NCBI RefSeq assembly: GCF_035594125.1
Contig: NC_087158.1
Span: forward strand, 7,056,501-7,120,500
Length of the DNA stretch: 64,000 bases
Direction of reading: 5' to 3'
Source of the DNA: Scylla paramamosain
Taxonomy: Eukaryota; Arthropoda; Malacostraca; Decapoda; Portunidae
This document shows, in pieces, positions 25,159 to 36,373 of this stretch. The notes beneath the pieces were generated by a model. That model was not told the DNA's origin and did no database searches. It was given only the letters and a program-made list of their open reading frames with translations. How positions within the stretch are numbered: the first letter of the stretch is position 1; every line of letters starts with the position of its first letter. Position numbers and translations under genes: made by a program.

Positions 25159-28100
25159 AGGAGTCTTTGGATGCACTTTAGGGTTTGGTACCTAACAGTC
25201 CGAAAAAAAAGCTAAAATTATCTTTTTTGATATTTTTTGTTTTATGATATAATAGCCCTGAATTTTCCCAGAAATTTGGCATCTCGGTACCTATGAAGAT
25301 GAATAACAAAAAAAAAAAAAAAAAATCCTATTTTTTTATTTTCTTACTTTTTTTCTAAATAAATAGTGTTATTTGGGGGTTTTACCTTTTTGGTAGTTAA
25401 GGAACTTAAAAACACTTATAATACACATTTCTCGTAATGTCCTTTCATTTCGCAAACATAAGGTTCTTTGCATGTATTTAAGAATTTTTATAGATAACAT
25501 GATCAAAAACTCTCAAAATATATGTTTTTGGTAATTTTATTCTGTTTCTCCATAAAAAGTGTTTTACATGCGTTTTAGTGTTTTTGGTATGTAATGAGCT
25601 CAAAAAAACACTTAAAGGCAAGTTCTTCGTAAAAGTTGTTTTTTTTCCTATGTTATGTGATTGCCCTGCTTTTTAGTGCTTTATTGCCTAACACGCTAAA
25701 AAAACACTCAAAAGACACTTTTCTGGTAATATCATTTTTTTTCCCAAATAAAGCTAGTTTTGCATGGAATTTGGGGTTTTGGTAACTAAGAATGTGAAAA
25801 AAAAACTCCAAAAACAGGCATTTAGTAAGGTTGTTGTAATTCTTAATTAAAAGTGTTATTCATGAGTTTCAGCATTTTGGTATGTAAGAAACTTTTCTAA
25901 TGCACACATTTGGTAAGGTATTTCTGTTTCAAAATTAAAAGTGTTATTCATGAGTTTCAGCTTTTTGGTATGTACACGAGTTTTTGAGTTTTTTACCTGG
26001 TGGTTCTTGTCAAACTATAAAACACTCATACACGTTTCTCGTAATGTCCTTTTCTTTGCCAATATAAAGTGCTTTCCATCCATTTTTGCATTTTTTGTAG
26101 GTAACAAGCCCAAAACACTTCAAAATATATCTTTTAGGTAATGTTATTCTATTTCTTCATATTGGTTGGTTTGCATCCGTTTTAGCGTTTTTCTACGTAA
26201 ATCACTGAAAAGACACGTTTTAAGTAATATTGTTGAAATTGCTGAAAAACACTCAAAAGACAGGTTTCTATTAAAGTCGTATAATTTCCCCATATAGGTG
26301 GATTTCCATGCACTTCAGAGATTGTACATAACTCCGGAAAAAAAAAAAAATTATTTTTTTTTTGTATTGATTTATTTTTTTACAAAATTTCCATGAATTT
26401 TGCCAGAATTTTGGCATCTCGGTACCTATGAAGATGAATAACAAAAAAAAAAAATTTTTCTTTCTATTAAGAGTTAATTGTGGGTTTTAGCTTTTTGGTA
26501 ATTAAGGAACTGAAAAACACTCATAATACACGATTTTCGTAATGTCCTTTTGTTATACAAACATACGTTTTTATAGGTTACATGATCAAAAACACTTAAA
26601 ATACATGTTTTTGGTAATGTTATTCTGTTTCTCCATATAGGGTGTTTTGCATGCCTTTTAGCGATTTGGTATGTAAGGAGTTAAAAAAAACACTTAAAGG
26701 CAAGTTCTTCGTAAAAGTTGGTTTTATTCCCATGTAATGTGATTATTCTGCTCTTTAGTGCTTTGTTGCATATCACGATCAAAAACACTAAAAAGACACT
26801 TTTTTGGTAATGTCATTTTTTTTCCCCAGATAGTTTTGCATGTAATTTGGCATATCGTAACTAAGAATGTGAAAAACGCTCAAAATACACAATTTGGTAA
26901 GGTGGTTCTGTTTGTTGATTAAAAGTGTTATTCATGCATTTCATCATTTTGGTATGTAAGAAATTTCTCTATATACACGATTTTTTGCGTTTATTGCCTT
27001 GTGGTTTTTTTTAAACTATAAAACACTCATTATACACGTTTCTCGTAATGTCTTTTTGTTTCCTCATATAGAGTGCTTTACATCCATTTTTTTCATTTTT
27101 TTTTTGTAGGTAACAAGCTAAAAAAAAATCAAAATATATTTTTTTAGTAATGTTATTCTATTTCTTCATATAGGTTGGTTTACATCCACTTTAGCGTTTT
27201 TCTATGTAAAATACTGAAAAGACACGTTTTCAGTAATTTTAATTTGGATTCACATATTGACTAACTTCCATATTATCTATCGTTTTGGTGCGTAAATGCT
27301 GAAAAACACTGAAAAGACAGGTTTCTGGTAAAGTCGTTTAACTTCCCTCTATAGGTGGCTTTGCATGCACTTTAGGGTTTGGTACATAACAATCCGAAAA
27401 AAAAGCTATAATTAACTTTTTTTGGTGATGTTCTTTTTCCCACATAAATTCCCTGAATTTTGGCAGAATTTTGGCATCTTGCTACCTGTTTGCATGAATA
27501 ACAAAAAAAAAAAAATCTCATTTTTTTTATTTTTTATTGTTTTTTTTTCTAGAAATAAAGAGTGTTATTTGTGGGTTTTAGCTTTTAGGTACTGAAAGAA
27601 CTTAAAAAGCACTCATAATACACGTTTCTCGTAATGTCCTTTCGTTTCCCAAACATAAGGTTCTTTGCATGTATTTAAGCGTTTTTATAGATAACATGAT
27701 CAAAAACACTCAAAATACATGTATTTGGTAATATTATTCTGTTTCTCCATAAAATGTGTTTTGGTATGTAAGGAGCTCAAAAACACTTAAAGGCAAACAA
27801 GTTCTTGAAATTTTTCTTCTTTCCAATGTAATGTGATTGCCCTTCCTTTTAGTGCTTTACTGCGTAAAACGCTCAAAAACACTCAAAAGACATGCAAGGC
27901 CATACATAAGAGGAAATTAAAGACCTTACCAGAAATCTGTCTTTTTAGTGTTTTTCAGCATGTTAGGCACCAAAACGATAAATAATAAGGAAGTCACTCT
28001 ATGTGGGAATCCGAAAGAAAATTACTGAAAACGTGTCTTCTCAGTGATTTACGTAGAAAAACGCTAAAACTGATGCAAACCAACCAATATCTAGCAGCAG

Positions 28101-28344
28101 AAAAACATTCTCAAAAAAGTATATTTTGAGTGTTTTTGAGCTTGTTACCTACAAAAAAAAAAAAAAAACGCAAAAATTGATACAAAGCACTCTATATTGG
28201 TAAATAAAGGGATATTGCGAAAAAAGTCTATAATGAATGTTTTATAGTTCTAAAAAAACACAAGGCAAGGCTACATACGAAAATGCTGAAACTCATGAAT
28301 AACACTCTTCATTGAGAAACAGAACAACCTTACTAAATGCGTGT
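25159..28344 (+). repeat. Super-HOR cassette 4 (x-y-z-inverted block)
   Basis: Markers are 25279 (x, A-run of about 19), 26413 (y) and 27473 (z). The duplicated E/F edge lies near 25,853-25,960, the H-I fusion near 26,224 and the inverted block at 27,891-28,344. Monomer B of the y unit is shortened near 26,560. Landmarks lie 7.96-7.98 kb before those of cassette 5, and this spacing continues for three more units. Confidence 0.82.
27891..28344 (-). repeat. Inverted pentamer block, copy 5
   Basis: This copy is 454 bp. Its F deletion differs from that of copies 1 and 4: AAGGCAAGGCTACATACG joins two parts and removes the inverted GCGTTTTTTGCC stretch. Inverted G has an A-run of about 17. The outer breakpoints are the shared ones. 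Confidence 0.9.
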
Positions 28345-31300
28345 CAAAAACACTAAAAGGCAAGTTCTTCGTAAAAGTTGGTTTTATTCCCATGTAATGT
28401 GATCGCCCTGCTTTTTAGTGCTTTATTGCCTAACACACTCAAAAACACTCAAAGACACTTTTCTGGTAATGTAATTTTTTTCCCACATAAAGCTAGTTTC
28501 GCATGGAATTTGGGGTTTTGGTAACTTAGAATGTAAAAAAACCCTCAGAATACATGCATTTAGTAATGTTGCTCTATTTCTTGATTAAGAGTGTTATTTA
28601 TGAGTTTCAGCATTTTGGTATCTTAGAAACTTCTCCACACAGACGAGTTTTTGCGTTTTTTGCCTTGTGATTCTAGTGAAACTATAAAACACTCATTATA
28701 CACGTTTCTCGTTCAGTCCTTTTTTTTCCTAATATACAGTGCTTTTGCATCCATTTTTGCGTTTTTTTTTTATTTAACAAGCACAAAAACACAAAATTTA
28801 CTTTTCTGGTAATGTTATTCTATTTTTTTTCATATTGGTTGGTTTGCATCCGTTTTAGCGTTTTTCTACGTAAATCTTTCAAAAGACACGTTTTCAGTAA
28901 TTTTGTTTTGAATTTCCATATAGAGTGACTCATATTATCTATCATTTTGTTGCCAAACATGCGCAAAAACACTCAAAAGAAAAGGTTTCTTGTAAAGTCA
29001 TTAAATTTTCCCAAATAGGTGGCTTTGCATACACTTCTTGGTTTGGTACATAACTCGGAAAAAAAGGTAAAATTAAATTTTCAATAATGTTCTTTTTTCC
29101 ATATAATTTCACTGAATTTTGGCAGAATTTTGGCATCTTGGTACCTATGAACATCAATAATATTTTTTTTCTCTGTAAAGAGTATTATTTGTAGGTTTTA
29201 ACGTTTTGGTACTTAAGGAACTTAAAAATATTCGTAATACAAATTTCTCGTAATGTCCTTTCGTTTCCCAAATGTAGGATTCTTTGCATGTATTTAAGTG
29301 TTTTTATAGGTAACATGATAAAAAACACTCAAAAACACTTGTTTTTGGTAATGTTATTCTGCTTCTCCATAAAAAAAGTGTTTTGCAGGCGTTTTAGCGA
29401 TTTGGTATGTAAGGAGCTCAAAAACACTTCAAGCCAAGTTCTTGGTAAAAGTTGGTTTTATTCCAATGTAATATGATTGCCCTCCTTTTTAGTGCTTTAT
29501 TGCCTAACACGCTCAAAAACACTCAAAAGACAACTCTTGTTAATGTCATTTTTTTCCCACATAAATCTAGTTTCGCATGCTATTTGGGCTTTTGCTAACT
29601 AAGAATGTGAAAAAACACTCAAAATACAAACATTTGGTAATGTTGTCCTGTTTCTCAATTAAGATTGTTATTCATAAGTTTCAGCATTTTGGTATCGTAG
29701 AAACTTCTTTATATACACGAGTTTTTGCGTTTTTTGCCTCGTGGTTCTGATGAACCACAAGTTCTTTTCCCCGAAAATAACAAGACACTTATTATACACG
29801 TTTCTCGTAAAGTCCTTTTCTTTCCCAATAGTGAGTGCTTTGCATCCATTGTCGCGTTTTTTGTAGGTAACGAGCTCAAAAACACTCAAAATATACATTT
29901 TTGGTAATGTTATTCTATTTCTTCATATTGGTTGGTTTGCATCCCTTTTTTGCGTTTTTCAACGTAAAACACCGAAAAGACACGTTTTCAGTAAGTTTGT
30001 TTTCGATTCCCAAAGAATATTGCCAGAATTTTGGCATCTTAGTACCTATGATGATTAATAAAAAAAAATATATATATTTTTTTCTCTCTCTATAAAGAGT
30101 GTTATTTGTGGGTTTTAGCTTTTTTGGTACTTAAGGAAATTAAAAACACTCATAATACACGTTTCTCGTAATGTCCTTTCGTTTCCCAAACATAAGGTTC
30201 TTTGCATGTATTTAAGCGTTTTTATAAATAACACGATCAAAAACACTCAAAATACATGTTTATTGTAATGTTACTCTGTTTCTTCATAAAGGGTATTTTG
30301 CAGGCGTTTTAGCGTTTTGGTATGTAAGGAGTTACATACCAAAACACTTAAAAAAAAAAACACTTAGAGGCAAGTTCTTCGTAAAAGATAGTTTTATTCC
30401 CTTGTAATGTGATTGTTATGCTTTTTAGTGCTTTGTTGGATATTACGCTCAAAAACACTCAAAACACACTTTTCTGGTAATATCTTTTATTTTTTTTTCC
30501 ACATAAAGCTAGTTTCGCATGTAATTTGGGATTTTCGTAACTAAGAATGTGAAAAACAATCAAAATATACACATTTGGTAAAATAGCTCTGTTTCTCAAT
30601 TAAAAGTGTTATTCATGCATTTCAGCATTTTGGTATGTAAGAAACTTCTCTATATACACGAGTTTTTGCGTTTTTTGCCTTGTGGTTTGTGTAAAACTAT
30701 AAACCACTCATTATACACGTTCCTCGTAATGTTCTTTTGTTTCCGAATAGGGAGTGCTTTCCATACATTTCGGCATTTTTTGTAGGTAACAAGCTGAAAA
30801 ACACTCAAAATATATCTTTTTGGTAATGTTATTCTATTTCTTCATATTGGTTGGTTTGCGTCCGTTTTAGCGTTTTTCTTCGTAAATCACTGAAAAGACA
30901 TGTTTTCAGTAATATTGTTGAAATTGCTGAAAAACACTCAAAAGACAGATTTCTGGTAAAGTCGTGTAATTTCCCCATACAGGTGGCTTTGCATGCACTT
31001 CTGGGTTTGGTACATAATTCCGAAAAAAAGAAAAAAAAATTTTATAATGTTTTTTTTTTTACATAATTTCCCTGAATTTTGCCTGAATTTTGGCATCTTC
31101 ATACCTATGTAGATGAATAAAAAAAAAATGTATTTTTTTTATTTATCTATTTTTTCTCTATTTGTGAGTTTTAGATTTTTTTGTACTTAAGGAACTTAAA
31201 AACACTCATAATACACATTTTTCGTAATGTCCTTTCGTTTCCCAAAAATAGGGTTCTTTGCATGTATTTAAGCGTTTTTATTAGCAACATGATCAAAAAC

Positions 31301-33115
31301 ACTCAAAATACATGTTTTTGATAATGTTCTTCTGTTTCACCATCAAGTGTATTTTGCATGAGTTTTAGTGTTTTGGTACATAAGGAGCTCAAAAACACTT
31401 AAAAGCAAACTCTTGTTAAAAATTGGATTTATTCTAATGTAATGTGTTTGCCCTGCTTTTTAGTCCTTTATTGCCTAACACGCTCAAAAACACTCAAAAG
31501 ACATCTTTTTCTGGTAATGTCATTTTTTTTTCCCACATAAAGCTGGTTTCGCATACAATTTGGGGTTTTGGTAACTAAGAATGTGAAAAGCACTCAAAAT
31601 ACACGCATTTAGTAAGATTGTTCTCTTTCTCAATTAAGAGTGTTGTTCCAGAGTTTCAGCATTTTAGAATGTAAGAAACTTCTCTATACACACGAGATTT
31701 TACGGTTTTTGCCTCATAGATCTTGTGAAACTATAAAACACTCATTATACACGTTTCTCGTAATGTCCTTTTCCTTCCTAATATAGAGTGCTTTCCATCC
31801 ATTTTCAAGTTTTTGTAGGTAACAATTTCAAAAACACTCAAAATATACCTTTTTGGTAATGTTATTTTATTTCTTCATATTGGTTGGATTGCATCCGTTT
31901 TAGTGTTTTCTACGTAAAACACGGAAAAAACACGTTTTTAGTAATTCTGTTTTGGATTCCCATATAGACTGACTTCCATGTTTGTTCCTAAGATGCTGAA
32001 ATACACTCATAAGACCGTTTTCTGGCTAAGACGTTTAATTTACTTTTATAGGTGGCTTTGCATGCACTTTACAGGTTTGGTACATAACAGTCCGAAAAAA
32101 AAAGATAAATTTAACTTTTTTCACAATGTTCTTATTTCACATAATTTCCTGAATTTTGCCCGAATTTTGGCATATCGGTACCTGTGAAGATGAATAAGAA
32201 AGAAAAAAATGTATTTTTTAAAATTTATTTATTGTTTTTCAATAAAGAGTGTTATTTGTGGCTTTTAGCTATTTGGTAATGAATGAACTTAAAAACACTC
32301 ATAATACACGTTTCTCGTAAACTCCTTTCGTTTTTCTAAAAAAAATTGTTCTTTGCATGTATTTAAGCGTTTTTATTGGTAACATGATCAAAAACACTCA
32401 AAATACATGTTTTTGGTAATGTTATTCTGTTTAACCAAAAAGTGTGTTTTGCATGCGTTTTAGTGTTTTGGTATATAAGGAACTCAAAAACACTTAAAGG
32501 CAAGTTCTTGGTAAAAATTCGTTTTACTCCAATGTAATGTGATTGCCCTCCTTTTTAGTGCTTTATTCCCTATCACGCTCAAAAACACTCAAAAGACACT
32601 TTTCTGGTAAATCATTTTTTTGCCCACAAATCTATTTTCGCATGTAATTTGGGGTTTTGGTAACTAAGAATGTTAAAAGCACTCAAAATACACGCATTTA
32701 GTAGGTTGCTCTTTTTCTCAGTTAAAAGTGTTATACATGAGTTTTAGCATTTTGCATTTTTTGCCTTTTGGTTCTTTTGAACTATAAAGCACTCATTATA
32801 CACTTTTCTTACAATGTCCTTTTGTTTCCGAATATAAAGTGCTTTGGATCAATTTTCGCGTTTTTTGTAGGTAACAAGCTCAAAAACACTCAAGATATAC
32901 CTTTTTTGGTAATGTTTTTCTATATCTTAATATTTGTAGGTTTGCATTAGTTTTAGCGTTTTTTCTACGGAAAACAAAGAAAAAACATGTTTTCAGCAAT
33001 TTTGTTTTGGATTCTCATATAGAGTGAGTTCCTTATTATTTATCTTTTTCGTGCCTAACATGCTGAAAACACTCAAAAAACAGATTTCTGGTAAGGTCGT
33101 TTAATTTCCCCATAT
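28345..33115 (+). repeat. HOR linker between cassettes 4 and 5
   Basis: Four units lie here. The first has marker 29131. The second (30036) has an H-to-J fusion near 30,006 and an F monomer with the palindromic insert at 29,738. The third (31092) has an H-I fusion near 30,908 and a perfect snap-back palindrome at 30,314-30,345. The fourth (32171) is p-type. The first three match 37,156, 38,094 and 39,159 in order. Confidence 0.78.
30314..30345. repeat. Perfect 14-bp palindrome, 4-base loop
   Basis: GTTTTGGTATGTAA is followed by GGAG and then its exact reverse complement, TTACATACCAAAAC. It lies in a C monomer where other units read straight on from GTATGTAAGGAG into the AAAAACACT core. The second arm is therefore an added inverted copy of the first. 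Confidence 0.93.
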
Positions 33116-33983
33116 AGGAGTCTTTGGATGCACTTTAGGGTTTGGTACATAAGTCCGAAAAAAAAGCTAAAATTAACTTTTTTGATAATTTTTGTTTTAT
33201 GATATAATAGCCCTGAATTTTTCCAGAATTTTGGCATCTCGGTACCTATAAAGATGAATAACAAAAAAATAATCCTATTTTTTTATTTTTCTTATTTTTT
33301 TTTCTAAATAAAGACTGTTATTTGTGGATTTTAGCTTTTTGGTACTTAAGTAACTTAAAAACACATTATACACATTTCTCGTAATGTCCTTTCTTTTCGC
33401 AAACATAAAGTTCTTTGCATGTATTTAAGCGTTTTTATAGATAACATGATCAAAAACACTCAAAATATATATTTTTGGTAAATTTATTCTGTTTCTCCAT
33501 AAAAGATGTTTTGCATGCCTTTTAGCGTTTTGGTATGTAATGAGCTCAAAAACACTTAAAGGCAAGTTCTTCGTTAAAGTTGTTTTTATTCCCATGTAAT
33601 GTGATTGCCCTGGTTTTTAGTGCTTTATTGCCTAACACAATCAAAAACACTCAAAAGACAATTTTCTGGTAATATCATTTTTTTTCCCACATAAAGCTAG
33701 TTTTACATGGAATTTGGGGTTTTGGTAACTAAGAATGTCAAAAAAAACTCAAAACACAGGCATTTAGTAAGGTTGTTCTATTTCTTAATGAAAAGTGTTA
33801 TTCATGAGTTTCAGCATTTTGGTATATAATAAACTTTTCTAATACACACATATGGTAAGGTTTTTCTGTTTCAAAATTAAAAGTGTTATTCATGAGTTGC
33901 AGCTTTTTGGTATGTAAGAAACTTCTTTATGTACACGAGTTTTTTAGTTTTTTACCTTGTGGTTCTTGTCAAACTATAAAACA

Positions 33984-34014
33984 CTCATACACGTTTCTCG
34001 TGTATGAGAAACGT
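33984..34014. repeat. Overlapping small palindromes in F
   Basis: CTCATACACG, loop TTTCT, CGTGTATGAG forms a perfect 10-bp stem at 33,984-34,008. ACGTTTCTC, loop GTGTAT, GAGAAACGT forms an alternative 9-bp stem at 33,991-34,014. In sister units this spot reads ACGTTTCTCGTAATGTCC, so a short inverted copy has replaced the GTAATGTCC box. Confidence 0.9.
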
Positions 34015-35897
34015 TTTTTCTTTGCCAATATTAAGTGCTTTCCATCCATTTATGCATTTTTTTGTAGGTAACAAACTCAAAAACACATCAAAATATATCT
34101 TTTTGGTAATGTTATTCTATTTCTTCATATTGGTTGGTTTGCATCCGTTTTAGCGTTTTTCTATGTAAATCACTGAAAAGACACGTTTTAAGTAATATTG
34201 TTGAAATTGCTGAAAAACACTCAAAAGACAGGTTTCTGGTAAAGTCGTGTAATTTCCCCATATAGGTGGATTTGCATGCACTTCAGAGTTTGTACATAAC
34301 TCCGGAAAAAAGCTAAAATTAATTTTTTTTAATAATGATTTTTTTTTTACAAAATTTTCATGAATTTTGCCAGAATTTTGGCATCTCGGTATCTATGAAG
34401 ATGAATTTATTTTTTTCTCTCTATAAAGAGTTATTTGTGGGTTTTAGCTTTTTGGTACTTAAAAACACTCATAATACACGATTTTCGTAACATCCTTTCG
34501 TTATACAAACATAGGGTTCTTTATATGTATTTAAGCGTTTTTATAGGTTACATGATCAAAAACACTCAAAATACATGTTTTTGGTAATGTTATTCTGTTT
34601 CTCCATATAGGGTGTTTTGTATGCGTTTTAGCGATTTGGTATGTAAGGAGTTAAAAAACACTTAAAGGCAAGTTCTTCGTAAAAGTTGATTTTATTCCCA
34701 TGTAATGTGATTATTCTGCTTTTTAGTGCTTTGTTGCATTTCACGCTCAAAAACACTAAAAAGACACTTTTTTTTGTAATATCATTTTTTTTCCCCATAT
34801 GAAGGTAGTTTCGCATGTAATTTAGCATTTTCGTAACTAAGAATGTGAAAACACTCAAAATACACAATTTGGTAAGGTAGTTCTGTTTATCGATTAAAAG
34901 TGTTATTATTCATGCATTTCATCATTTTGGTATGTAAGAAATTTCTCAATATACACGATTTTTTGCGTTCATTGCCTTGTGGTTCTTTTAAAACTATAAA
35001 AAAACTCATTATACACGTTTCTCGTAATGTCCTTTTGTTTCCTCATATAGAGTGTTTTACATCCATTTTTTTCATTATTTTGTAGTTAACAAGCTCAAAA
35101 TCTCTCAAAATATATCTTTTTAGTAATGTTATTCTATTGCTTCATATAGGTTGGTTTGCATCGGCTTTAGCGTTTTTCTACGTAAAACACTAAAAAGACA
35201 CGTTTTCAGTAATTTTGTTTTGGATTCACATATTGACTGACTTCCATATTATTTATTGTTTTGGTGCCTAACATGCTGATAAACACTGAAAAGACAGGTT
35301 TCTGGTAAAGTCGTTTAACTTCCCTATATAGGTGGCTTTACATGCACTTTAGGGTTTGGTACATAACAATCCGAAAAAAAAAAGCTATAATTAACTTTTT
35401 TGATGATGTTCTTTTTACCACATAAATTCCCTGAATTTTGGCAGAATTTTGGCATCTCGGTACCTTTTTGGATGAATACAAAAAAAAAAGAATTTAATTT
35501 TTTTATTTTTTTTTATTTATTATTTTTTTTTTTTTTTCTAAATAAAGTGTTATTTGTGGGTTTTAGCTTTTAGGTACTGAAGGAACTTAAAAAACACTCA
35601 ATACACGTTTCTCGTAATGTCATTTCGTTTCCCAAACATAAGGTTCTTTGCATGTATTTAAGCGTTTTTATAGATAACATGATCAAAAACACTGAAAATA
35701 CATGTATTTGCTAATATTATTCTGTTTCTCCATAAAATATATTTTGCATGCGGTTTAGCGTTTTGGTATGTAAGGAGCTCATAAACAATTAAAGGCAAGC
35801 AATTTCCTGGTAAAATTTGTTTTTTTTTTCAATGTAATGTGATTGCCTTTCCTTTTAGTGCTTTATTGTGTAATACACTCAAAAACACTCAAAAGAC

Positions 35898-36373
35898 ATG
35901 GAATGCCTCGCATATGAGTAAATTAAAGACCTTACCATAAATCTGTCTTTTGAGTGTTTTTCAGCATGTTAGGCACCAAAACGATAAATAATAAGGATCT
36001 CACTCTATGTGGAAATCCAAAAGAAAATTACTGAAAACGTGTCTCTCAGTGTTTTACGTAGAAAAACGCTAAAACTGATGCAAACCAACTAATATCAAGA
36101 AGCAGAAAAACATTACCAAAAATGTATGTTTTAAGTGTTTTTGAGCTTATTATCTACAAAAAAAGGCAAAAATTGACACAAAGCACTCTATATTGGGAAA
36201 TAAAGGGACATTGCGAGAAAAGTGTATAATGAATGTTTTATAGTTCTAAAAAAACACAAGGCAAAAAAACGCAAAAACTCGTGTATATGGAGAAGTTTTC
36301 TACATACCAAAATGCTGAAACTCATTAATAACACTCTTAATTGAGAAACAGAACAACCTTACTAAATGCGTGT
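35898..36373 (-). repeat. Inverted pentamer block, copy 6
   Basis: This copy is 476 bp with full-length inverted F and the common breakpoints. Entry is after AAAAGA into CATGGAATGCCTCGCATATG. Exit is at AAATGCGTGT. Confidence 0.92.

Larger units (their letters stand above)
33116..36373 (+). repeat. Super-HOR cassette 5 (x-y-z-inverted block)
   Basis: Markers are 33235 (x), 34380 (y) and 35452 (z). The duplicated E/F edge lies near 33,796-33,900, the H-I fusion near 34,191 and the inverted block at 35,898-36,373. The x unit contains a small snap-back palindrome at 33,984-34,014. No further cassette with an inverted block occurs to the right in this window. Confidence 0.82.
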
